Part shown: positions 8,801 to 15,449 of the stretch, piece by piece
How positions within the stretch are numbered: the first letter of the stretch is position 1
How the letters are laid out: the number at the start of each line of letters is the position of its first letter
NCBI RefSeq assembly: GCF_000307265.1
Contig: NZ_DF158898.1
Span: 418,005-482,004, forward strand
Length of the DNA: 64,000 nucleotides
Source of the DNA: Oscillibacter ruminantium GH1
GTDB lineage: Bacteria; Bacillota; Clostridia; Oscillospirales; Oscillospiraceae
Direction: 5' to 3'
Notes under the pieces: model-generated
Databases searched by the model: none
Told to the model about the DNA's origin: nothing
The model's input: the letters and a program-made list of their open reading frames with translations, nothing else
Position numbers and translations under genes: made by a program

Positions 8801-8930
8801 CCCGCAATTGCAGGCGCTCTGGCCCGCATCTAAGCGAGAGCACTGCGTCTGGGGATTGAAGTATCTCCACCGCCTAAAGCCACGGTGTGAAACGGCGGAA
8901 ATGGAACACGCGCTGCAAGCCCTCTCCTGA
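5886..8930 (+). CDS. BTAD/SARP-like transcriptional activator with AAA ATPase and TPR domains
   Basis: A 1014-residue multidomain regulator. Residues 1-90 form an OmpR-like winged helix (KADALLYYLLIKGKASRSEL, LRHAIYSIRKEL). Residues 95-230 are a bacterial transcriptional activation domain rich in helical hairpins. An AAA/NTPase domain follows, with Walker A GKIGVGKT at 275-282 and Walker B ILLVFEDIQWMD near 390-401. The rest (about 600-1014) is TPR-like (GAYNYIGESYRLEQNYDEAF). Such proteins integrate a signal and activate nearby operons by binding direct repeats. I start at ATG 5886 because AAGGAGGG lies 7 nt upstream; the GTG at 5862 does not have this. It is divergent from the hydroxylase operon and upstream of the ergothionase/BCCT operon, and matching operators at both make it the likely activator of both. 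Confidence 0.85.
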   Translation: MAELTARLFGIPSVCMDGREITLPYKKADALLYYLLIKGKASRSELIGLLWGDTDVSTAQKNLRHAIYSIRKELNCDPFQSGQRTMLEFNPALHIQCDVLDFLKRGDLGAYHGELLRDFEIHRANAFDEWLSDERNLLQSQYLQRLLAAEKEAFFCGDFARAEKYGLAYVEVDPLEETAVLTLMQIYCAQKKFRKAIGLYHTLCKNLSDAFSISPLKETTALYYKIVDEWNASTYKIDDQNDQQLFGKDLVLRKLLMLCNGSRTERKKPGLLIQGKIGVGKTYLLDYVLRQYDFSDWLVCRVSCYQSEMRTALAPWNAVMLELMSEIKPWHIQIPEVYMKTATGLFPCLSLECQQDYVTTVGDYPAETDYHIAQESTLLIFSAIAKKLPILLVFEDIQWMDASSADMLLLLLRRLANQDVTIVCTSRDTSPLHIQQMLETAQMDKLLESCTMYNFTWDETKNFVSYYLPERSTPEVVDEIYHITEGNGLLLVQLLNSMQETKEPTHIPSDLSGIIRSRLSNLTPDESRVLDAISVFTDWASFDILTSILTKDPLELMYLCNQLKQKALLTELTKNGTLGYAFSHKKIKEILAQQQSESARRILHLRVAQYLETQISGEHREPYERLINHYTAGGDRYKAFKYKVLSLSAFAGMCYELLPILTSDTESLAFGEEGIMGYFQVLEEELSSLRAIRFSADTRELDWLERDLLYAESRFCVHSGTYDRGLAVLNCLLESSEAAEDWEMAIKTHLQFIYCAIQTYDFDMLQTHLKSGMQYRAKMEHMPEWGSYLRLSGLLEMMLGNYQEARAQMNASIAAFKKLDSNSSGKYDINIAGAYNYIGESYRLEQNYDEAFRYFNLAIVYNRSRGFYPGAAIFYTDYGVAAHQSGKKAEARLLFEYAEELYQSFHEYSQFPITLSYLALYDVEDGRYEDAAARLKKAFSLCNMIGSPWWMGVSIYNCWKIREFLESEGLEIPQLQALWPASKREHCVWGLKYLHRLKPRCETAEMEHALQALS

Positions 8931-8966
8931 TCTGCGGGGTACAAAACACAAAATATGCAAAAGTCA

Positions 8967-9001
8967 AGCGCCGGGGTGCGGGAATTCCGCACCCCGGCGC
9001 T
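8967..9001 (+). terminator. Intrinsic terminator after the BTAD regulator
   Basis: 15-bp perfect stem AGCGCCGGGGTGCGG (8967-8981) and CCGCACCCCGGCGCT (8987-9001), loop GAATT, followed by CTCTTTATC. It closes the regulator transcript 37 nt after the stop. Confidence 0.85.
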
Positions 9002-9055
9002 CTCTTTATCATATCGACCTAGTCAACCTGCTTTTTTTGGGGGGTAAATCAGCGC

Positions 9056-9271
9056 TCAGACATTGGCGCACCGTGTACCTGCAACAATGTATTTTTTGCT
9101 GTCTGACACCACTATGTCCGTTTCGAACCAAAATGTAAGCAGCTCCGGCATTGTGGTCGCTTCCAGCATCTCCCGTGATACTTCCCCCTCAGCTTGACAT
9201 GCATAATGGCAGCGTGGTGTCTCCAGACTCATTCCCCGGACAATCGGCAGCCGTCCTTTGTGCCGAACCCA
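9056..9271 (-). pseudogene. Possible decayed coding fragment
   Basis: On the minus strand a 71-codon frame is open between stops, reading WVRHKGRLPIVRGMSLETP and then SREMLEATTMPELLTFWF and SKKYIVAGTRCANV to TGA at 9058-9056. The wording looks protein-like, but no good ribosome site precedes an internal ATG at 9232. The region just upstream is also protein-like in another frame (LITRLGTNGFGTKDGCRLSGE split by a stop). I read it as the remnant of a gene, family unknown. It is the only coding-like content of the 531-nt gap between the regulator and the ergothionase-like gene, besides the terminator and operator. Confidence 0.3.
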
Positions 9272-9340
9272 TTAGTCCCCAGCCGGGTAATCAATTGAAC
9301 TGGGTTCTCGAAATGTAGAAAATGGAACAGTTGACGGGAT

Positions 9341-9378
9341 TCAACTCTTTTTCAACCTTGCTGTGATAACATCATAAT
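9341..9378 (+). promoter_or_regulatory. SARP-like operator and promoter of the ergothionase/BCCT operon
   Basis: TCAAC at 9341-9345 and 9352-9356, again with an 11-bp period. Ten bp after the second copy is TAACAT (9367-9372), the same spacing as at the hydroxylase operon. An alternative -10, CATAAT, is at 9373-9378. There is no consensus -35. The extended repeats, ATTCAAC and TTTCAAC here against ACTCAAC and ATTCAAC at 5708-5693, also agree. The leader to the start codon is about 85 nt. Confidence 0.5.
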
Positions 9379-9462
9379 CGTCATTTGAGTAAGGTGTTTC
9401 TTTAATTTGCTAATTGGATACCGTAACACCCTCAAGGAATATGTTGAAAGGAAGCGAGAACA

Positions 9463-10971
9463 ATGTTTGAACCGTTGATTTTAGACGGCACAAACCTGAC
9501 TCTGGAGAATATGCACGATGTCATGTTCCTGAGACATCCTGTAGAAATAGCTCCGGAAGCCATGGAGTGTGCGTCGAAAGCGCGTCAAGTCCTCTTTGAC
9601 ATGGCCGCCCAAGGCCATCCTGTCTATGGCCTCAACCGAGGCGTGGGTTGGAACAAGGACAAGGAGTTTGACCAGGACTTTTTCGAAACTTATAATCGCA
9701 ATCTTCTTAACTGCCATTCTTTAGGCGTAGCTCCCTACTGCTCCACAGAAGAGGTTCGCGGCATGATGTTGCTGCGTTTAAGCACCGCCCTATGCGGCCG
9801 CACTGGTATTTCTGTGGATATTTTAAAGCTCTATCGCGATTTTCTGAATTACGGTATCCATCCCCGTGTTCCTCATCGTGGCTCCATCGGCGAGGGTGAC
9901 ATTACCACCCAGTCTTTGATCGGCCTGAGCATGATTGGAGAAAACGAAGTGGAGTACAAAGGCGAGATCATGTCTGCCACCCGCGCCTTTGAACTGACTG
10001 GTCTGAAGCCCGCCATTCTGGGTCCCAAGGATGGTCTTTCCATCGTGGCCCGAAACGGTCAGGGTGAGGCCCTTACCGCCATTCTGATCTATCAGATGGA
10101 ACAGTTGCTTCAGCTGGCCAACGGCGTCTATTGTCTGAGCCTAGAGGGATTGAACGGCGGCCTTCAGCCTTTGGGTGAGCGTGTCAATGAACTGCGTACC
10201 TTCCCAGGCCAGATTGAGACTGCCGCCATTTGCCGCAGCTATTTGGAAGGAAGTTATTTGGAACAACCCGACCCCAAGCGTGCGCTTCAGGACCCTCTCA
10301 CTTTCCGTTGTCATTCCGCTATTCAGGGCTCTATTGTGGATGCACTGAATTTTGTTCGGGAGACTCTGGTTCGTCAGGTAAACACCACCGACGACAACCC
10401 CTGTATCCATTACGAAAACAGCACCACCTCTGTCAGCCCCAATTTTGAGGTAACAACCTTGGTACTTGGCGTTGAGATGCTGGCTAATGCGTTGAGCCAC
10501 ATGTCCCGAACAGCCTGCAATCGCCTGATTCATCTGGCTGACCCGGCATTTACCGGTTTGAGCCGGTTCCTTACTCCCGAGGATGTAAAAGTCATTGCGT
10601 ACGGTACCATTCAGAAGGTGTTTACCGCCTTGGATGCGGAAAACCGTATGCTGGCCAATCCAAGTTCCATGGATCATATGCCGGTTGCCGGCAATATTGA
10701 AGATCACGCCAGCAATCTGCCTTTGGCCGTGGATAAGTGCATGAAAATGATCGACAATATGCGCTATATTCTGGCTATTGAAGCGATGCACGGCGCCCAG
10801 GCCACCGATCTTCGCGGAGATGTTACTCTGGGCTGCAAGACCAGCAAGCTGAAGGCAACTCTGCGCAAGGAGATTCCTTTCCTAGATAAAGACCGCAACT
10901 TGAGCCGGGATATCGCTTTGGCATACGATATGATTCTCCGCGGCGATCTCAATCGGGCTTTAGAAGATTGA
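9463..10971 (+). CDS. MIO-less ammonia-lyase homologue, probable ergothionase
   Basis: A 502-residue member of the histidine/phenylalanine ammonia-lyase fold. Family landmarks are visible: Tyr55 in YGLNRGVG, GLSIVARNGQ near 191-200, QDPLTFRCHS near 276-285, TDDNP near 309-313, and LANPSSMDHMPVAGNIEDH near 397-415. The MIO electrophile is normally made from Ala-Ser-Gly in GSVGASGDL; here that stretch is GSIGEGDI (140-147), one residue shorter and without Ala-Ser. Such a protein cannot act as an ordinary ammonia-lyase. The known MIO-independent member is ergothionase (Treponema denticola, Burkholderia), which eliminates trimethylamine from ergothioneine to give thiourocanate by acid/base catalysis. 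The adjacent betaine-type transporter fits a trimethylammonium substrate. Lys65, Lys67 and Lys385 are candidate catalytic bases (inference). AAAGGAAG precedes the ATG. Exact substrate (ergothioneine, hercynine or another) is unproven. Confidence 0.75.
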   Translation: MFEPLILDGTNLTLENMHDVMFLRHPVEIAPEAMECASKARQVLFDMAAQGHPVYGLNRGVGWNKDKEFDQDFFETYNRNLLNCHSLGVAPYCSTEEVRGMMLLRLSTALCGRTGISVDILKLYRDFLNYGIHPRVPHRGSIGEGDITTQSLIGLSMIGENEVEYKGEIMSATRAFELTGLKPAILGPKDGLSIVARNGQGEALTAILIYQMEQLLQLANGVYCLSLEGLNGGLQPLGERVNELRTFPGQIETAAICRSYLEGSYLEQPDPKRALQDPLTFRCHSAIQGSIVDALNFVRETLVRQVNTTDDNPCIHYENSTTSVSPNFEVTTLVLGVEMLANALSHMSRTACNRLIHLADPAFTGLSRFLTPEDVKVIAYGTIQKVFTALDAENRMLANPSSMDHMPVAGNIEDHASNLPLAVDKCMKMIDNMRYILAIEAMHGAQATDLRGDVTLGCKTSKLKATLRKEIPFLDKDRNLSRDIALAYDMILRGDLNRALED

Positions 10972-11004
10972 TTTATTGTGTCAAGTAAAAAGGAGAGAGA
11001 GCAT

Positions 11005-12630
11005 ATGAAAAAGGACAAGCGTTTCAGTATTCGGAAAGCTGTATTTTTCCCGCTGTTAGCTATTTATGCCGCGGTAATTGCCCTAGGTATTATCTCCCCA
11101 AAAATGTTTACTCAAGTTGAAAATACGGTGGTAAACTTTGCCTGCAATTGGTTTGGCTGGCTTTATCAATATCTGACCATCGGCATGGTCATCATTTGTG
11201 TGTGGGTTCTGTTCTCTAAAAAAATCGGCAGTATTCGCTTGGGCGGCAAAGATGCCAAACCGGTTATGAGCAAATGGAACTGGTTTGCTGTTTCCCTGTG
11301 TGGCGGTATTGCAACAGGCATTGTGTTCTGGGGAATTGCCGAGCCTATTACTCACTTTGTGGATGGTATTCCCGGTTTGTCTGTGGGTGGCACCCGCGAA
11401 GCGGCTCTGTATGCCTTGAGCACCTGTTATATGCACTGGGGTTTCCCTCTCTATGCCTACTATGCCGTAGCTGGCATCGGCATCGGTATTGCTGTTTACA
11501 ACATGCGTTTGTCCTACACCGTCTCCTCCGGCCTTTACTCTTTGGTGGGTCGCCGGATCAACGGGCGTCTGGGTGATATTATCGACCTGCTGTGCCTGTT
11601 CAGCATTGCAGGCGCCGTGTCCGCCTGCTTGGGCGTTGCCTCCATGCAAATCGGTTCTGGTACCGGACTGCTGGCTGGCTTCACTCCTACTCCCAAGACC
11701 TGGGCAATTATTTTGGTCATTATCGTGGCAACCTTCGTGATCTCCAGCTATACCGGTGTCCAGAAAGGTCTGCGCTGGATGTCCGATAAGAACGCCAAGA
11801 TCTACCTGCTACTTCTCCTCTATGTTTTCATTGTCGCCAATACCAAAAACATTCTGGCCATGTCCACGGAATCCACTGGCTTTTTTGCTCAGAACTGGAT
11901 CGTACAGAATACTTATCTGGGCGTGATGGCAGACGGCACCTCCAATTCCCAGTGGCCTGTCTGGTGGACCCTGAACTATTGGAGCTTTATGGTGGCCTAC
12001 ACCCCCATGATGGGTATTTTCTTGGCAAAGATTGCCCGTGGCCGTACTCTGCGTGAGTTCGTTCTGTTCAACTTTGCTTTGCCCGGCGGCTTTGGTATGC
12101 TTTGGTTCTCCATCTTTGGTTCCGCTTCCATCAACATGGAAATCAACGGTGCCGGCATCTATGAAGCTATGAAGAACACTGGTCTGGAGTCTACGATCTT
12201 TGCTTTCTTTAAAAATCTCCCGTTCTCCTCCATTCTGTCTGTTATCTTCATTTTGACAGCATTCCTGTCTGTTGTCACTTTGGCGGATGGCATGACGACC
12301 ACGATTACTACGATGACCCTGACTTCCAAGGTAGCTGACTCTGCTGAGCCCCCTTCCTCGTTTAAGGTGTTTTGGGGTGTGATCATGGCTTCTCTGGCTT
12401 TTATCAATATCGCTTCCGCCGCCATTACCGGCAACACCAGCGGTATTGATGCTACAAAGCTGCTGGCCATCACCTGCGCTTTCCCACTTCTTTTCGTTGT
12501 GCTGTTGCTTGCGATAGCTTGTGTGAAAACCTTGCGCCAGTACCACGAGAAATACAATGTGGTAGACGACAGTGCTCATGCAATTGTAGATGCAGACATG
12601 ATTGTTACTCACGACGAAGAGGAAATCTAA
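11005..12630 (+). CDS. BCCT-family transporter (betaine/carnitine/choline type)
   Basis: A 541-residue polytopic membrane protein with about 12 helices. Family motifs are GGIATGIVFWGIAEPITHF, YMHWGFPLYAYYAVAG, ISSYTGVQKGLRWMSD, and ARGRTLREFVLFNFALPGGFG. The aromatic-box helix reads WTLNYWSFMVAYTPMMG. The Trp residues that cage glycine betaine in BetP are mostly replaced by Phe, Met and Tyr, so a different trimethylammonium substrate is likely. The start is the ATG at 11005 with AAAAGGAGAG upstream; a GTG at 10978 would add nine residues and has no ribosome site. It follows the ergothionase-like gene by 33 nt, so the two are probably one operon: uptake, then removal of trimethylamine. It ends at a terminator at 12689-12721. 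Confidence 0.88.
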   Translation: MKKDKRFSIRKAVFFPLLAIYAAVIALGIISPKMFTQVENTVVNFACNWFGWLYQYLTIGMVIICVWVLFSKKIGSIRLGGKDAKPVMSKWNWFAVSLCGGIATGIVFWGIAEPITHFVDGIPGLSVGGTREAALYALSTCYMHWGFPLYAYYAVAGIGIGIAVYNMRLSYTVSSGLYSLVGRRINGRLGDIIDLLCLFSIAGAVSACLGVASMQIGSGTGLLAGFTPTPKTWAIILVIIVATFVISSYTGVQKGLRWMSDKNAKIYLLLLLYVFIVANTKNILAMSTESTGFFAQNWIVQNTYLGVMADGTSNSQWPVWWTLNYWSFMVAYTPMMGIFLAKIARGRTLREFVLFNFALPGGFGMLWFSIFGSASINMEINGAGIYEAMKNTGLESTIFAFFKNLPFSSILSVIFILTAFLSVVTLADGMTTTITTMTLTSKVADSAEPPSSFKVFWGVIMASLAFINIASAAITGNTSGIDATKLLAITCAFPLLFVVLLLAIACVKTLRQYHEKYNVVDDSAHAIVDADMIVTHDEEEI

Positions 12631-12688
12631 GTTACCCTCCCTATTATAATCAAGGCGTCACGGAATTTTCCCACTTACTCTTAGCAGA

Positions 12689-12721
12689 AATCGCCCCGCC
12701 GTTAAAAACGGCGGGGCGATT
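12689..12721 (+). terminator. Intrinsic terminator after the BCCT gene
   Basis: 15-bp perfect stem AATCGCCCCGCCGTT (12689-12703) and AACGGCGGGGCGATT (12707-12721) followed by CTTTATC. The 307-nt gap between the BCCT gene and glnS holds this, the glnS terminator and no gene that I can see. Confidence 0.85.
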
Positions 12722-12830
12722 CTTTATCATCAAACGGAGCGTTGAATTGTGCGTTGCTATATAAGGACAGAATTGTTTTTCTTCCAGAAGCCAGCGTTCT
12801 TTGGTCCAACCGGAAACCTATCGAAAAAAA

Positions 12831-12862
12831 TCTGCTCGGCGGCCCATAGGCCGCCGGGCAGA
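12831..12862 (-). terminator. Intrinsic terminator of glnS
   Basis: Stem TCTGCTCGGCGGCC (12831-12844) with GGCCGCCGGGCAGA (12849-12862), one wobble pair. On the minus strand it is followed by a run of seven T (12830-12824). It lies 76 nt after the glnS stop. Confidence 0.8.
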
Positions 12863-12937
12863 TCAGTTTTTCATCAGGTCACAGGTTCAAGCAGCTTCCT
12901 CAAACAGCCGCAGTTGTTCCCCGAACACTCTGAAATC

Positions 12938-14635
12938 TCACTTCTTAAAGCTGTCCTTCAAGCTGACACTGCGGTTGAACACCAGATGTTCCGGCTTGGA
13001 GTCCTTGTTGTCCAGACAAAAATAGCCCAGACGCATAAACTGGAAGTTGGCGGGCGCAACAGCGTCAGACAGTCCCGCTTCCACCTTGCAGCCCTCCAAA
13101 ACCTCCAGAGATTCAGGGTTCAGATAGTCCAAGAAGTCCTTGTCAGCGCCGTCGGGGTCCGCGTCGGTAAACAGGTTGTCGTACAGCCGCACCTCAGCGT
13201 CCACAGCGGTGGCAGAATCCACCCAGTGGATGGTCGCTCCCTTGACCTTCCGTCCGTCGGCAGGGTCGCCGCCGCGGCTGTCCGGGTCGTACTCGGCGGT
13301 GATTTCCGTCACATTGCCCTGCTCATCCGTCTCAAAGCCCACACAATGAATCAAATATGCGCCCTTCAGACGGCACTCGGGGCCGCCGGGATACAGGCGC
13401 TTGTACTTGGGCACTGGCTCCGTTAGGAAATCATCCGCTTCAATGAGAAGATGGCGGGAAAAAGGAACCTCGCGGGTCCCGGCGGCGGGGTCCAACGGGT
13501 TATTTTCCACGGTAACCGTCTCCGTCTTCCCCTCGGGATAGTTGAGAATCGTCAGCTTGACAGGCCGCAGAACGGCCATCACCCTGCGGGCAGTCTCGTT
13601 CAGGTCTTCCCGCAGGCAGTGCTCCAAAAAGCCGAACTCCACCACGTTGGCGGATTTGGCAACGCCGATCCGGTCGCAGAAATTGCGGATGGACCGAGGG
13701 GTGTAGCCCCGGCGGCGCAAACCGCACAGCGTGGGCATCCGGGGATCGTCCCAGCCGGAAACCATGCCCTCTTCCACCAGTCTGCGCAGCTTGCGCTTGC
13801 TCATAACTGTATGGTCAATGCCAAGGCGGGCAAACTCGATCTGCCGGGGCTTGGAGGGCAGGCTGCAGTGCTCCACCACCCAGTTGTACAGGGGGCGGTG
13901 CGCCTCAAATTCCAGCGAACAAAGCGAGTGGGTGATGCCCTCCAGCGCGTCCTGAATGGGGTGGGCAAAGTCATACATGGGATAGATGCACCATTTGTCG
14001 CCCTGACGGTGATGGTGCATGTGGTTGATGCGGTAAATTACCGGGTCTCGCATGTTGAAGTTGCCGCTGGCAAGGTCAATCTTGGCCCGCAGCGTCATGC
14101 GGCCGTTTTCAAACTCGCCGTTTTTCATTCGCTCAAAAAGGTCCAGACTCTCCTCGATAGGGCGGTCCCGCCAAGGACTGCGGGCCGGTACGCCGATTTC
14201 GCCCCGGTGTTCCCGGAACTCCTCCGGACTCAACTCACACACGTAAGCCAGACCCTTTTTAATCAGTCCCACGGCCTGCTTGTAGTCCTCTTCAAAATAG
14301 TCGGAACCAAAGAAAAACCGGTCGCCCCAGTCAAATCCCAGCCAATGAATGTCTTCCTTGATGGCGTCCACAAACTCCTCGTCCTCTTTCGTGGGGTTCG
14401 TGTCGTCCATCCGCAGATTGCATATTCCCCCGAACTTCTCCGCCATGCCAAAGTCGATGGTCAATGCCTTGCAGTGTCCGATGTGCAGATAACCGTTCGG
14501 CTCCGGTGGAAAACGGGTGTGGACTGTCATACCGGCGTATTGCCCGCCGGGAGCGATGTCCTCCTCGATAAACGTCTGAATAAAGTTGCGGCTTTCCGGA
14601 GTCTCCGTCTCCGGCGCCTTGCGTTCCTCTGCCAT
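12938..14635 (-). CDS. glnS: Glutaminyl-tRNA synthetase
   Basis: A 565-residue class I synthetase of the GlnS type. The N-terminal Rossmann fold has PPEPNGYLHIGHCKALTIDF with the HIGH motif, RMDDTNPTKEDEEFVDAIKE, and GDKWCIYPMYDFAHPIQDA. The second signature is VMSKRKLRRLV, equal to KMSKS. The C-terminal anticodon-binding beta barrels are complete (RLKGAYLIHCVGFETD, DSATAVDAEVRLYDNLF). It charges tRNA-Gln directly. The start is ATG at 14635 behind GGAAGGAAGG; the frame is open to 14719 without a ribosome site. It is a single-gene transcription unit with its own terminator at 12831-12862. Confidence 0.95.
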   Translation of the reverse strand: MAEERKAPETETPESRNFIQTFIEEDIAPGGQYAGMTVHTRFPPEPNGYLHIGHCKALTIDFGMAEKFGGICNLRMDDTNPTKEDEEFVDAIKEDIHWLGFDWGDRFFFGSDYFEEDYKQAVGLIKKGLAYVCELSPEEFREHRGEIGVPARSPWRDRPIEESLDLFERMKNGEFENGRMTLRAKIDLASGNFNMRDPVIYRINHMHHHRQGDKWCIYPMYDFAHPIQDALEGITHSLCSLEFEAHRPLYNWVVEHCSLPSKPRQIEFARLGIDHTVMSKRKLRRLVEEGMVSGWDDPRMPTLCGLRRRGYTPRSIRNFCDRIGVAKSANVVEFGFLEHCLREDLNETARRVMAVLRPVKLTILNYPEGKTETVTVENNPLDPAAGTREVPFSRHLLIEADDFLTEPVPKYKRLYPGGPECRLKGAYLIHCVGFETDEQGNVTEITAEYDPDSRGGDPADGRKVKGATIHWVDSATAVDAEVRLYDNLFTDADPDGADKDFLDYLNPESLEVLEGCKVEAGLSDAVAPANFQFMRLGYFCLDNKDSKPEHLVFNRSVSLKDSFKK

Positions 14636-14831
14636 ATTGCGTTTCCTTCCTTCCTGTGGCGCACTCCTGCTTTTGTTTATATAGATTTCTATTATACAAA
14701 CTCCGCGTGGAAATTGCAAGAGGAGCCTGCGCCGCCGGAAGGCGGTCCGGCTGGTTTTTCACCACTTTTGACGCATTCTTGATGTTTCAGACTCCCATAG
14801 GTCGAAAACATCCGACGCGATCGGCATTTTT

Positions 14832-15077
14832 CTAGCCCAGCAGCCAGTCCTCGGCCACGTCCCGCAGTGTCATCGGAGTCACCGCGCACCGCGCCAACAA
14901 TTCTATCAGCCGCCAAACCTGATCGCCGGACGGCGCAAGTCCAATCACGCGTTTTCGCTCATTACCACGGACGATCTCCACGCCATAACTCCCAATTTTT
15001 CCGTCTGTGCCGTCCAGTAGGTAATAATTTGTTTTTTCCCCAAGCACCTCTGTTTCCTCCACTAAAACTCTACGCAC
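14832..15077 (-). CDS. Small DUF6514-like protein
   Basis: An 81-residue acidic protein: RRVLVEETEVLGEKTNYYLL, YGVEIVRGNERKRVIGLAPS, VWRLIELLARCAVTPMTLRD. The pattern of a short YGV/I strand followed by a helix that ends in a 'DVAEDWL' motif recalls the DUF6514 small proteins of Clostridia; function unknown. The start is GTG at 15077 with GGGGAGGAAGC upstream. A consensus promoter (15232-15261, minus strand) lies about 150 nt upstream, with a long leader flanked by a 17-bp repeat, which supports this as a real gene. Confidence 0.55.
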   Translation of the reverse strand: MRRVLVEETEVLGEKTNYYLLDGTDGKIGSYGVEIVRGNERKRVIGLAPSGDQVWRLIELLARCAVTPMTLRDVAEDWLLG

Positions 15078-15162
15078 CTCCGCTTCCTCCCCTTCCTGGC
15101 AAACCGCAAAATGCCGGTCAGTGCCTTTGCTGTAAAATGCGCTGAATAGAAGCTAGTACACT

Positions 15163-15308
15163 TGCCATCCTATCATGTCATTGCGTCGAATTTTGTCGTA
15201 TTTTAATTCATAATCGTTGCGCTGACAAAATATTATTTTGCCTTTTGAAAAATTTTGTCAACTTTGCAAGATCTTTAGGCACCTGCATCAGTGCCATCCT
15301 ATCATGTC
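15163..15308. repeat. 17-bp exact direct repeat flanking a promoter
   Basis: TGCCATCCTATCATGTC occurs at 15163-15179 and at 15292-15308, exactly 129 bp apart. The minus-strand promoter at 15232-15261 lies between the copies, so one copy is about 30 bp upstream of the -35 and the other within the leader. It could be a paired operator or the scar of a small duplication or insertion. Confidence 0.7.
15232..15261 (-). promoter_or_regulatory. Sigma-A promoter of the DUF6514-like gene
   Basis: Minus strand TTGACA at 15261-15256, 18-nt spacer, AATAAT at 15237-15232. The surroundings are very AT-rich. It points at the GTG start at 15077. Confidence 0.65.
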
Positions 15309-15382
15309 CGCACTGGCTGTATCGCACAAGAATTGTACATTGCGCCGGGCGTGTCCAGCGGCGTACCGCCCCAGCGCAAAAT

Positions 15383-15412
15383 AAAGCGGCACGCGTGATC
15401 GCGTACCGCTTT
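15383..15412 (-). terminator. Intrinsic terminator of the gamma-glutamyltransferase operon
   Basis: Stem AAAGCGGCACGCG paired with CGCGTACCGCTTT around TGAT, one mismatch, 38 nt after the ggt stop. The plus strand also has TTTT, so it may work both ways. Confidence 0.6.
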
Positions 15413-15449
15413 TTACAACGAAATTTTCTATCCGACTATGACCGTCTGC

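Noticed and set aside
9463-10971. Ordinary histidine or aromatic amino-acid ammonia-lyase
   Set aside because: The MIO-forming Ala-Ser-Gly is absent (GSIGEGDI), no hut genes are near, and a betaine-type transporter is coupled.
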